This document shows, in pieces, positions 1 to 7,247 of a DNA stretch of 12,522 bases. How positions within the stretch are numbered: the first letter of the stretch is position 1; the number at the start of each line of letters is the position of its first letter. Both the position numbers and the translations under genes were made by a program. Below the pieces are notes generated by a model. It saw nothing but the letters and a program-made list of their open reading frames with translations, was not told where the DNA came from and did not search any database. This DNA comes from Aquificota bacterium. Its GTDB lineage: Bacteria > Aquificota > Aquificia > Aquificales > Aquificaceae. The DNA lies in NCBI GenBank assembly GCA_013153455.1, contig JAADEK010000004.1, positions 1 through 12,522 of the forward strand, written 5' to 3'.

Positions 1-22
1 GCGGACTATACTAAAATCAGAT

Positions 23-1039
23 ATGGAGACCTTCAGGGAGTTTCTGAGGGAGTATGAGGGAAGGTTCAGGGAAAAGTTAAAGCTCGCGGGAAACGACAGG
101 GAACTCCTCAAAGCTCTTGAGCTCCTTTACGAGCAACTCTTTAAGGAGGAAATTCACAAGGACTTCTTTTACAACCTCGCGGTTAGTTACGCGAGAAGGG
201 GAAAGAACCTGAAGCCTGTCCTAACCGAGGTTCTCCTTACGCTCGTTCGGGACTTTTCGGAGTTTCTCCTCGGGAGACTCCAAAACGTGGGTGTCTCGGA
301 ACTCAAGGAGCTAAACAACCTCACGAGAACCTCACTTGAACTCCTTGAGGAGGTCGGGAAGGCTTACGCCCAATACCTTGAGGTCGCAAAAACCGAACAA
401 AAAGAAGTAAAAGAAGCACCCCGTGAGCGCGTGAAGGTTCTAAAAGGCTCTCCCGTGCTACTCGTCTTTTCTTACAAGGGTCTCCCCATATACTGCAAGG
501 GAAAGGCGGAAGAGGTGACGGAGGATATCGTCGGGATAACGCTTACGGAGAAGTGCCTCGCCCTTCCCGTCCTCGGTGCGGGAGACGTTCTTTACGCAAA
601 ATCAAAGGAGCTACCGAAAGCCCTTAAACTCCAGCTCGTCAGAAAGGACAAAAACGGAGTCCTTGTGAAGGTCGTAGGATACGAGGATGCGTTTGATGAA
701 AAGAGGGAGCACGTTCGCGTAGAGCCCCAGAGCCCCATCCCCGTATACATACCGGAGAAGAACGCCTTTGGGAAGATTGTTGACATATCCGCGGGAGGCG
801 TGGGCGTATACTCGGACTCACAGCTCGCAAACGAAAACGAAAGCTTGACGCTTGAGTTTACGCTCGGGGGTCAGGAGCTTAAGGTAAAGGGTAAGTGTAA
901 GCACGTGAGGAGGGAAGGAGGGGGCTACTACCACGGGTTTGAGTTCAGCGAGCTTTCCCCGAGGGAAGAAAGCGTTATAGGAAGGTATGTGATGGAGCGC
1001 CAACTTCAGATACTGAAAGAGCTAAAGGCTCTGCTATGA
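23..1039 (+). CDS. PilZ-domain (YcgR-like) c-di-GMP effector at the head of a flagellar operon
   Basis: Probable cytoplasmic c-di-GMP receptor that adjusts flagellar function. The 338-residue protein has three parts. Residues 1-125 are highly charged and helical, with no family I recognise. Residues about 138-222 form a beta-rich segment resembling the N-terminal YcgR/PilZN domain. Residues about 227-330 are a PilZ domain carrying both c-di-GMP motifs: RxxxR at R228-R232 and DxSxxG at D254-G259 (DISAGG). A later YHGFEF (303-308) also fits PilZ. The stop overlaps the flhA start (ATGA), so the two are probably translationally coupled. The start is uncertain: the frame stays open to the window edge, and no Shine-Dalgarno precedes the ATG, although no other start codon lies in the 22 bases available. 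PilZ assignment is firm; a motility role is inferred from context. Confidence 0.85.
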   Translation: METFREFLREYEGRFREKLKLAGNDRELLKALELLYEQLFKEEIHKDFFYNLAVSYARRGKNLKPVLTEVLLTLVRDFSEFLLGRLQNVGVSELKELNNLTRTSLELLEEVGKAYAQYLEVAKTEQKEVKEAPRERVKVLKGSPVLLVFSYKGLPIYCKGKAEEVTEDIVGITLTEKCLALPVLGAGDVLYAKSKELPKALKLQLVRKDKNGVLVKVVGYEDAFDEKREHVRVEPQSPIPVYIPEKNAFGKIVDISAGGVGVYSDSQLANENESLTLEFTLGGQELKVKGKCKHVRREGGGYYHGFEFSELSPREESVIGRYVMERQLQILKELKALL

Positions 1040-3072
1040 GAGGAAGGGAGATTTGGGTAGTCCTCGCGGTCGTATTCGTCCTCTCCGCTATCATCATACC
1101 CGTTCCCGCTTTCTTGCTTGATATACTCCTCACGCTCGCGATAACCTTCTCCTTAAGCGTTCTGATACTTACATTCTTCATAAAAAATCCCCTTGAGTTT
1201 TCTTCATTCCCTTCTATCTTGCTCCTCGGAACCCTCATGCGCCTTTCCCTGAACATAGCCGCGGCGAGAAGGATACTCCTCCACGGACACGAGGGGACTC
1301 ACTCCGCGGGTAAGGTGATAGAAGCCTTCGGGAAGCTCGTGGCTGGCGGGGACGTCGTGGTAGGTCTTATCGTATTCCTAATCTTTATCGTTATAAACTT
1401 CATCGTGATAACAAAGGGAGCGGAGAGGATATCGGAGGTCGCAGCTCGCTTTACGCTTGACGCCCTTCCGGGCAAGCAGATGGCTATAGACGCGGACCTA
1501 AACGCGGGGCTTATCACCGAGGAAGAAGCAAAGAGGAGAAGAAAGGAGCTTGAGAAGGAAGCGTCCTTCTACGCTGCGATGGACGGAGCGAGTAAGTTCA
1601 TAAGGGGTGATGCGATAGCAGCGCTCATAATACTGTTTTTGAGCCTCGTGGGCGGGCTTATCGTGGGTATAGTCCTCAGGGGTATGGACTTTTCCCAAGC
1701 CCTGAGGACGTATACGATTCTCTCAATCGGTGAGGGTCTCGCGTCCCAGATACCCGCCCTCCTCCTTTCAACCGCTGCGGGGGTTCTCACGACGAAGATG
1801 TCCTCCGAGGAAAACCTCGGTGAGGCTATAACGGAGGAGTTCGTAAGACAACCCAAAGCCCTGCTTTACTCCGCGGGTGTCCTCGGCTTTACGGGGCTCG
1901 TTCCGGGTCTTCCCACGCTTCCCTTCCTCCTTACCGCGGGCGGGCTTCTTTTGCTCTACTACGCGCTCACAAAATCCCTGAAGGAGCGCGAGATTAAAGA
2001 GCTTGAAAAGCTCGCGAAGGAGAAACTAAAGGAGAAGGAACAGGAAGAGGAGGAGCTTATACCTCAGCCCGACCCTATATCCCTTGAGATAGGCTACGCG
2101 CTCATACCGATGGTTGACGAAAACCAAGGCGGTCAGATACCGAAGAAGATAAAGAACCTAAGAAAACAACTCGCGAAGGAATACGGTGTAATCATACCCC
2201 TCGTTCACATAAGGGATAACCTGAAGCTAAAGCCGAGCGAATACCGCATCCTCATAAAGGGGATAGAGGTTGACAGATACGAGATAATGCCGGGGCATTA
2301 CCTCGCGGTTGACCTCGGGAACGCAAAGGGGAAGATAGAAGGTATAGAAACCTACGACCCAGCCTTTAAGATAAAGGCTTACTGGATAGAGGAGAGTAAA
2401 AAAGAGGAAGCCCAAAAGCTCGGATACATGGTCGTAGACCCCGAAACCGTCCTCATCACACACCTCTCGGAGGTCATAAAGAGGAACCTCCACGAGCTTC
2501 TTACGCGGAACGAGGTTATGGAGCTCGTTGAGCTACTTTCAAAGAAATACCCGAAGGTGGTCAAAGAGATAGTTCCCGAACAGGTTCCGCTTTCGGTTCT
2601 TCACAGGGTTCTTCAGAACCTCCTGAGGGAAGGTATACCCGTGAACGACCTCCTTACGATATTGGAGACGCTCGCGGACTACATAGACCAGACGAAAGAC
2701 CCCGACCTCCTCACAGAATACGTAAGGCAGGCGCTCTCAAAGCGCATAACGCGTATGTATATGACCGACGGAACGCTTTACGCCATAGCCCTCTCACCGA
2801 AGGTTGAGGCAAAGCTCATACACTTCATAAAGGAAAAGAGGGACGACGAGTTTATAGACTTCGTCCTTAACAAACTCCTACCGAGGATAAAGAAGGAGAT
2901 AGTGAAGTTTGCGCAATACAGGGCTATCCCCGTTCTTCTCACGTCCGGTGAGGTAAGGAGGTTCGTAAGAAAAACGCTTGAGCCGTATCTGCCCGAGCTT
3001 GCGGTGCTGTCTTACAACGAGCTTGAAAAGCAAGTTAACATAAAGATATTGGGTATAGTAGATGAAGATTAA
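1036..3072 (+). CDS. flhA: Flagellar type III export gate protein FlhA
   Basis: FlhA forms the nonameric ring of the flagellar export apparatus, taking part in proton-driven secretion and docking late chaperone-substrate complexes. At 678 residues it is full length for the family. The N-terminal 310 residues hold about eight hydrophobic segments (roughly 7-25, 27-49, 58-76, 107-126, 193-214, 232-252, 275-293, 293-311). The FHIPEP-family signature runs from 130 to 158 ([20 protein letters not shown] followed by IDADLNAG). The conserved cytoplasmic-face aspartate is D192 in RGDAIA. A charged linker (about 315-345) leads to the soluble domain (about 348-678). The start overlaps the PilZ stop by 4 bases and the end overlaps flhF by 11 bases, which supports one operon. 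The sequence clearly belongs to the flagellar branch by neighbourhood (flhF, flhG, fliA) rather than to a virulence-type system. Confidence 0.97.
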   Translation: MRGREIWVVLAVVFVLSAIIIPVPAFLLDILLTLAITFSLSVLILTFFIKNPLEFSSFPSILLLGTLMRLSLNIAAARRILLHGHEGTHSAGKVIEAFGKLVAGGDVVVGLIVFLIFIVINFIVITKGAERISEVAARFTLDALPGKQMAIDADLNAGLITEEEAKRRRKELEKEASFYAAMDGASKFIRGDAIAALIILFLSLVGGLIVGIVLRGMDFSQALRTYTILSIGEGLASQIPALLLSTAAGVLTTKMSSEENLGEAITEEFVRQPKALLYSAGVLGFTGLVPGLPTLPFLLTAGGLLLLYYALTKSLKEREIKELEKLAKEKLKEKEQEEEELIPQPDPISLEIGYALIPMVDENQGGQIPKKIKNLRKQLAKEYGVIIPLVHIRDNLKLKPSEYRILIKGIEVDRYEIMPGHYLAVDLGNAKGKIEGIETYDPAFKIKAYWIEESKKEEAQKLGYMVVDPETVLITHLSEVIKRNLHELLTRNEVMELVELLSKKYPKVVKEIVPEQVPLSVLHRVLQNLLREGIPVNDLLTILETLADYIDQTKDPDLLTEYVRQALSKRITRMYMTDGTLYAIALSPKVEAKLIHFIKEKRDDEFIDFVLNKLLPRIKKEIVKFAQYRAIPVLLTSGEVRRFVRKTLEPYLPELAVLSYNELEKQVNIKILGIVDED

Positions 3073-4183
3073 GAAGCTTGAGGTAAGCTCCATACAGGAA
3101 GCGATAGAGATACTTGAAAGGGAATACGGGGAGAACGCGGTAATCCTCTCGTCCCGCGTTGTGAAAAAAAGGAGGCTCGGTTTTTTACCGATATTCTCAA
3201 AGAAGATGCTTGAGGTAACGATAGGTATAAAGGAGGAGGAGGACTTCAGGAAGGAGGTAGAAAGGGAGAGGGAACTCCTCAGGGAGATAGAGAGCCTAAA
3301 GAGGATAGTGAGCGAGCTTGTGAGCAACGGGGAGGGAAAGGCTCAGGCGCATCAGAAAGACGAGCAATACTCATCGCGCGTCAGGCGTGTGTTTGAGAAG
3401 ATGGTTCTAAAGAGCGTAAACAGAGAGATAGCGGAGAAGCTCGTTGAAGACGCGTGCGGTTACGACCTTGATAACAGGGTATACGACTTTAAAGACGAGC
3501 CCTTTAGGTCTATTCGTGAAAGCTTTGAGAAGAATATAAAGATTGAGGAGGGTTTCCTTGAGAACCCCCCGAGGGTTGTTGCGCTCGTGGGTCCGACGGG
3601 TGTGGGAAAGACTACGACAATAGCAAAGCTCGCCCACCTTCTTAAAAAACACACAAAGCGGATAGGTATAATTACGCTTGACGCGTTCAGGGTGGGGGCA
3701 TACGAACAGCTCAGGAAATACGCGGAAGTCCTCGGCGTTCCCTTCAAGTCCGCGGAGACCCCGAAGGACTTCGGTGAGAAGCTCCTCAGCATGGGAGACC
3801 TTGACGTTGTGCTCGTTGATACCGCGGGAAGGAGTCATTACGACGTTGTGAGGCTCAAGGAGCTTGAAGCTTTCTTTAAGGTCTCGGAGATAAGCACATA
3901 CCTAACCATAGCTGCGAACCTCTCGGAGCTCGTCATGTATGAGGCGATAATGCAATTCGGTGCCTTTTCCATAAAGGGATTGATATTCACGAAGCTTGAT
4001 GAGACACCTTGCCCGGGGAGTATCATAAACGTCGCATACAGAACGCAGTATCCTATACTTTGCTTCACAACAGGGCAGATACTGCCCGACGATATCGTCA
4101 TGGCAAACTACGATTACTTAGTCCGATTAATTTTAGAGGACGAAGATGAAAACAGACCAGCAGTTGAGCTTACTCTCTCTTAG
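3062..4183 (+). CDS. flhF: Flagellar SRP-family GTPase FlhF
   Basis: FlhF is an SRP54/FtsY-type GTPase that marks the site and number of polar flagella, working with FlhG. The 373-residue protein has a short basic N-terminal B domain (about 1-110, with a charged coiled stretch at 58-85), an N domain (about 110-165) and a G domain (about 168-360). GTPase motifs are visible in order: P-loop GPTGVGKTT at 177-185, [11 protein letters not shown] at 207-217, DTAGR at 253-257 and TKLDE at 310-314 (guanine specificity). It has no M domain, which separates it from SRP54. The ATG lies 11 bases inside flhA, and the end overlaps flhG by 38 bases, so translation of the three is likely coupled. No strong Shine-Dalgarno precedes the start. 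Length and order fit flhA-flhF-flhG-fliA clusters of other bacteria. Confidence 0.96.
   Translation: MKIKKLEVSSIQEAIEILEREYGENAVILSSRVVKKRRLGFLPIFSKKMLEVTIGIKEEEDFRKEVERERELLREIESLKRIVSELVSNGEGKAQAHQKDEQYSSRVRRVFEKMVLKSVNREIAEKLVEDACGYDLDNRVYDFKDEPFRSIRESFEKNIKIEEGFLENPPRVVALVGPTGVGKTTTIAKLAHLLKKHTKRIGIITLDAFRVGAYEQLRKYAEVLGVPFKSAETPKDFGEKLLSMGDLDVVLVDTAGRSHYDVVRLKELEAFFKVSEISTYLTIAANLSELVMYEAIMQFGAFSIKGLIFTKLDETPCPGSIINVAYRTQYPILCFTTGQILPDDIVMANYDYLVRLILEDEDENRPAVELTLS
4135..4140 (+). promoter_or_regulatory. Ribosome binding site deciding the flhG start
   Basis: AGAGGA lies five bases before the ATG at 4146, inside the flhF reading frame. It supports the upstream ATG as the flhG start despite the 38-base overlap with flhF. 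Confidence 0.6.
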
Positions 4184-4976
4184 AGAGGGAAGGGACCTAA
4201 AAACGACATACATATCAATCTCAAGCGGGAAGGGGGGAGTGGGAAAGACGCTCGTCGCGATTAACCTCGGTGAGATTCTTTCCGAAAGCGGGAAGAGGGT
4301 TCTGATATTTGACGGAGACCTCGGTCTTAGCAACGTCCACCTCATGTATGGTATCTCGCCCTCAAAAGACCTCTCGGACTTCATAAGGGGGTTTGCTACG
4401 ATAGACGAGCTACCCGTTGAGGTAAGTAAGAATCTCTTCTTTATATCGGGGGGAAGCGGTTTTCAGAGCCTCGCGGACCTCCCCAAAACCCAACTTACGA
4501 ACCTTCTTCTCAAACTCCACGAGTTTGCGGAGGAAAACTTTCACTACGTGATAATAGACACACCCCCAGGTATTCATAAGACGACCGTTCTTTTGGCTTC
4601 AAGCGCGAACATACCCATAGTTATAACTACCCCCGAGCCGACCGCCATAATGGACGCCTACGCGCTCATAAAGGTCATAAACAAACAAGAGGGGGTGAGG
4701 GACTTTTACGTTATCGTGAACAAGGCGGACAACTCCGCGGAAGCGAGAACCGTAGCGGAAAGCCTTGAGCTACTTGCGGTGCGCTACACGAGCGCCCGCC
4801 TGAACTACATAGGTTACGTGCGCTACAGGAAGAACCTGATAAGGAGGGTTATAGACCAAAGTCCCGTTGATAGGGGCTTTAAGGAGGAGCTAAGGGAGGC
4901 GGTATCAAACCTAAACCTTGATGTTCGGGCACGGGAGGGATTTTGGAGTAAAATACTTAAAAAGCTGGGAGTATGA
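4146..4976 (+). CDS. flhG: MinD-like ATPase FlhG (FleN/YlxH), flagellar number regulator
   Basis: FlhG is a membrane-cycling ParA/MinD-type ATPase that activates FlhF GTP hydrolysis and limits flagellar number. The 276-residue protein shows the deviant Walker A GKGGVGKT (28-35), switch I DGDLGLSN (56-63) and switch II DTPPGI (138-143). The N-terminus ([13 protein letters not shown]) resembles the DQAxxLR activator helix that FlhG inserts into FlhF, and losing it would require a later start. The C-terminus (REGFWSKILKKLGV, 263-276) is an amphipathic helix like the membrane-targeting tail of MinD and FlhG. AGAGGA five bases upstream supports this start. The switch II sequence is closer to Mrp/NifH-type DTPPG than to the GAG version I associate with FlhG, but the operon position settles the assignment. 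It overlaps fliA by ATGA. Confidence 0.94.
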   Translation: MKTDQQLSLLSLREGRDLKTTYISISSGKGGVGKTLVAINLGEILSESGKRVLIFDGDLGLSNVHLMYGISPSKDLSDFIRGFATIDELPVEVSKNLFFISGGSGFQSLADLPKTQLTNLLLKLHEFAEENFHYVIIDTPPGIHKTTVLLASSANIPIVITTPEPTAIMDAYALIKVINKQEGVRDFYVIVNKADNSAEARTVAESLELLAVRYTSARLNYIGYVRYRKNLIRRVIDQSPVDRGFKEELREAVSNLNLDVRAREGFWSKILKKLGV

Positions 4977-5683
4977 AAAACCCTTACAGAGAGCAATCCG
5001 AGAGAGAAGAGCTTATCCTGAGGTATCTGCCCCTCGTGAAGGGGATAGCTTACAACATAAAGAAACACCTTCCTGACGACGTTGACGTGAGGGACCTCAT
5101 CGGCTACGGGATTATAGGTCTTATAAAGGGTGTGGACAGACTGAACACTCAAGACCCGAAGCGAGCGGAGCGCTACCTGAAGCTCCGCATAAAGGGCGCC
5201 ATATACGACTACTTGAGGAGTCTTGATTTCGGGAGCAGGCACATAAGGGAAAAGGAAAAGCGCGTCCGTGAAGCTCTTGAAAGACTGAAGGAGAAACTCG
5301 GTAGGGAGCCGAGCGACGAGGAGGTAGCCCGCGAGCTCGGTATATCGGTTGATGAGCTCATCAGGACTTTAAAGAAGATTTCCTTTTCTTACATCTTGAG
5401 CCTTGAGGAGGTATTCAGGGAGAACGTAAGGGATTTTTCCGAGCTGATTTCTTCGGGTGAGGACGTTGAGCAGAGGGTTATAAAGAAGGACTTTGAGAGG
5501 AGGCTCAGGGAGGCGATAAGCGAGCTTCCCCAGAGGGAAAAGCTCGTGATTCAGCTCGTCTTTTACGAGGGGCTTCCGCTCAAGGAGGTGGCGAAGGTTC
5601 TCGGAACATCGGTCTCGCGCGTAGCTCAGATAAAGTCAAGGGCGCTTTCCCGCCTTCGTGAAAAGCTCCTCAGGTGTTTATGA
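4973..5683 (+). CDS. fliA: RNA polymerase sigma-28 factor FliA
   Basis: Sigma-28 directs RNA polymerase to late flagellar promoters and is normally held inactive by FlgM. The 236-residue protein has the compact sigma-28 build without region 1.1. Region 2 spans about 10-90, including DLIGYGIIGLIKGV (41-54) and the melting and -10 recognition stretch RIKGAIYDYLRSLDFGSR (72-89). Region 3 is at about 95-160, with LGREPSDEEVARELGIS (109-125). Region 4 is at about 180-232, starting LPQREK and with the helix-turn-helix LKEVAKVLGTSVSRVAQIKS (203-222). The start shares ATGA with the flhG stop. The 3' end overlaps the convergent TPR gene by 14 bases with no clear terminator between them. No flgM is visible in the window. 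Confidence 0.96.
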   Translation: MKNPYREQSEREELILRYLPLVKGIAYNIKKHLPDDVDVRDLIGYGIIGLIKGVDRLNTQDPKRAERYLKLRIKGAIYDYLRSLDFGSRHIREKEKRVREALERLKEKLGREPSDEEVARELGISVDELIRTLKKISFSYILSLEEVFRENVRDFSELISSGEDVEQRVIKKDFERRLREAISELPQREKLVIQLVFYEGLPLKEVAKVLGTSVSRVAQIKSRALSRLREKLLRCL

Positions 5684-6227
5684 ACTTCCTGAAGACTTCC
5701 TCGTTTCTCTTGAACCACTCCTCAAGGGAGCGCGTATCATACCCCCCGTTTTTTCCGAACGTGAGCTCAAACTCTTCAAAGCCCATATTCTGGAGTATCG
5801 CGAGTATGTAGTAGCGAACGCCTACGGGGTCTTCGGGGTCAAGCTTGTAGAGGAGTTTCAAAACGTCAAGAGCCTTCTCAAGCTCGCCCAGCTCCCAAAA
5901 CATTATCCCCGTCTCAAGGAGGGCTTTTATGATGTGGCGGTTGGTTTCGTGCTTCCAAGGGAGTCTGTCGGGCAGGTTCCCGTTTTCGTCCCTTATCAGC
6001 TCCATAGCTTTGTTGTAGGCTTCAAGTAGAACCTCCTCCGCCTCCTTTATGTAGCCTTCGTTTTCAAGTATCTCCGATAGATACACGTAGGTCTCAAGGT
6101 AGTAGGGGTCTTCCTCTATAAGTTTCTTCAGGGCGGAGATGAGAGAGGGGATGTCATACCTGTAGCGCTCAAGTATCTCTTTGAGTTTCTCGGACGCGGG
6201 TCTCTCCTTGTCCACGAACTCCCTCAT
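5670..6227 (-). CDS. Small tetratricopeptide-repeat protein, function unknown
   Basis: A 185-residue, wholly alpha-helical acidic cytoplasmic protein with no signal peptide or membrane segment. Two TPR-like helix pairs are visible: about 42-76 (PYYLETYVYLSEILENEG then KEAEEVLLEAYNKA) and about 98-135 (IKALLETGIMFWELGELEKA then ending LYKLDPEDP). The stretch LDPEDPVGVRYYILAIL (129-145) gives the repeat border. The C-terminus (about 150-185) is less regular. I start it at the ATG at 6227; an in-frame TTG six bases upstream (6233) is possible, and neither has a good ribosome binding site. It converges on fliA with a 14-base 3' overlap and is divergent from lpxD across 39 bases. TPR proteins scaffold protein contacts, so no specific function can be read from sequence; a flagellar link is possible only by position. 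Confidence 0.85.
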   Translation of the reverse strand: MREFVDKERPASEKLKEILERYRYDIPSLISALKKLIEEDPYYLETYVYLSEILENEGYIKEAEEVLLEAYNKAMELIRDENGNLPDRLPWKHETNRHIIKALLETGIMFWELGELEKALDVLKLLYKLDPEDPVGVRYYILAILQNMGFEEFELTFGKNGGYDTRSLEEWFKRNEEVFRKFINT

Positions 6228-6266
6228 GCTCAAGTATTAATTTATCAACTTCTTAAAATCATAATT
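6228..6266. promoter_or_regulatory. Short divergent promoter region between the TPR gene and lpxD
   Basis: Thirty-nine AT-rich bases must carry the promoters of both divergent genes. On the plus strand TAAAAT (6254-6259) is a plausible -10 element, only 7 bases before the lpxD ATG, and no Shine-Dalgarno is present. That would give a transcript starting at or next to the ATG. No good -35 is seen 16-18 bases upstream. The minus-strand promoter cannot be placed. Inference only. Confidence 0.35.
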
Positions 6267-7247
6267 ATGAAGATTTACATAAAGGATTTGGCTCGTGTAG
6301 TGGAAGGAGAGCTGTTCGCGAACGGGGAGGACTACGTCATCGGGATATCAAGTCCGGAAAACCCGAAGGAAGGGACCGTCGTTTTTTGCCGAAGGTGTGA
6401 TGTTGAAAAATTAAGGGGAAGGGTAAAGCTTGTCGTGACGGACGAAAATCTTTCGGGAATTCCCTATATAAAGGTCGGGGACGTTAAGGAAGCCCTCGCC
6501 CGCTTCTTGAGCGCTTTTTTCCCGGAGGAGCACCCGACCGGTATATCTTCTAAGGCTTCAATAGGGGAGGGGACGGAGCTCGGCGAGGGTGTTTACGTGG
6601 GGGATTTCGTCGTTATAGGAAGGAATGTGAAGCTCGGGAGGAACGTAAAGGTTTACCCCTTTACGTATATAGGTGATAACACGGTGGTGGGTGAGGGGAG
6701 CGTTATCTTCAGCGGGGTTCACATATACAGGAACACGGTGATAGGGCGTTATGTGAGGATACACAGCGGTGCGGTGATAGGGGCGGACGGCTTTGGTTAT
6801 CATATATCCCCGAAGGGGATAATTAAACTAAATCACATAGGTTCGGTCGTTATAGAGGACTTCGTTGAGATAGGGGCGAACACGACGATAGACAGGGCTC
6901 TTATAGACGCAACGAGGATACGCAAAGAGACGAAGGTTGATAATCTGGTCATGGTGGGGCACAACTGCGACGTCGGGGAGAGGAATATACTCGTTTCCCA
7001 AGTGGGTCTTTCGGGGAGCGTGAGAACGGGTAGGAATGTGATTTTGGCGGGTCAGGTCGGTGTTGCGGACCACGTGAGGATAGGGGACGACGTCGTTGTG
7101 ACCGCAAAGTCGGGCGTAGCTTCGGACCTTGAGGGGGGAAAGACTTACGGCGCGAACCTACCCGCAATTGAGTGGAGCAGGTGGAAGCGCATATACGTGT
7201 ATATCTTGAAACTTCCCGAACTTTTCAGGAGGAAAAGAAACTCCTGA
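6267..7247 (+). CDS. lpxD: UDP-3-O-acylglucosamine N-acyltransferase LpxD
   Basis: LpxD adds the second acyl chain, from acyl-ACP, to UDP-3-O-acyl-glucosamine, the third step of lipid A synthesis, in the cytoplasm as a trimer. The 326-residue protein has an N-terminal uridine-binding domain (about 1-92), a left-handed beta-helix of hexapeptide repeats (about 93-285) and a short C-terminal helical tail rich in basic residues. Diagnostic stretches are GADGFGY (172-178), ANTTIDR (204-210) and VMVGHN (228-233), in which H232 aligns with the catalytic histidine. Length is close to the usual 330-350. It stands alone here, away from lpxA/lpxB. No Shine-Dalgarno precedes the ATG. It ends in two tandem TGA codons and overlaps the convergent PepSY gene by 23 bases. 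Its presence shows that the organism makes lipid A and has an outer membrane. Confidence 0.97.
   Translation: MKIYIKDLARVVEGELFANGEDYVIGISSPENPKEGTVVFCRRCDVEKLRGRVKLVVTDENLSGIPYIKVGDVKEALARFLSAFFPEEHPTGISSKASIGEGTELGEGVYVGDFVVIGRNVKLGRNVKVYPFTYIGDNTVVGEGSVIFSGVHIYRNTVIGRYVRIHSGAVIGADGFGYHISPKGIIKLNHIGSVVIEDFVEIGANTTIDRALIDATRIRKETKVDNLVMVGHNCDVGERNILVSQVGLSGSVRTGRNVILAGQVGVADHVRIGDDVVVTAKSGVASDLEGGKTYGANLPAIEWSRWKRIYVYILKLPELFRRKRNS
7225..7247. terminator. Perfect inverted repeat bounded by two convergent stop codons, possible bidirectional terminator
   Basis: TCAGGAG (7225-7231) and CTCCTGA (7241-7247) are perfect inverted repeats around a 9-base loop, gaaaagaaa. The outer three bases of one arm are the lpxD TGA; those of the other are the PepSY TGA on the minus strand. 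A transcript from either side could form the 7-bp stem. No classic U-tract follows on either strand, so termination is uncertain; the stem could also stabilise 3' ends or slow read-through. Confidence 0.35.

Noticed and set aside
1018..1032. Small hairpin AGAGC/GCTCT just before the flhA start
   Set aside because: Only a 5-bp stem inside PilZ coding sequence, built from common Glu/Leu/Ala codons; not enough to claim regulation.
2878..3838. Minus-strand open frames of 140-150 codons across flhA/flhF
   Set aside because: Low-complexity Ser/Leu-rich or basic translations opposite highly conserved genes; mirror images of codon bias.
5658..6029. Plus-strand open frame of 123 codons overlapping fliA end and the TPR gene
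   Set aside because: Antisense to a TPR protein with clear helical repeats; no start context and no recognisable domain.
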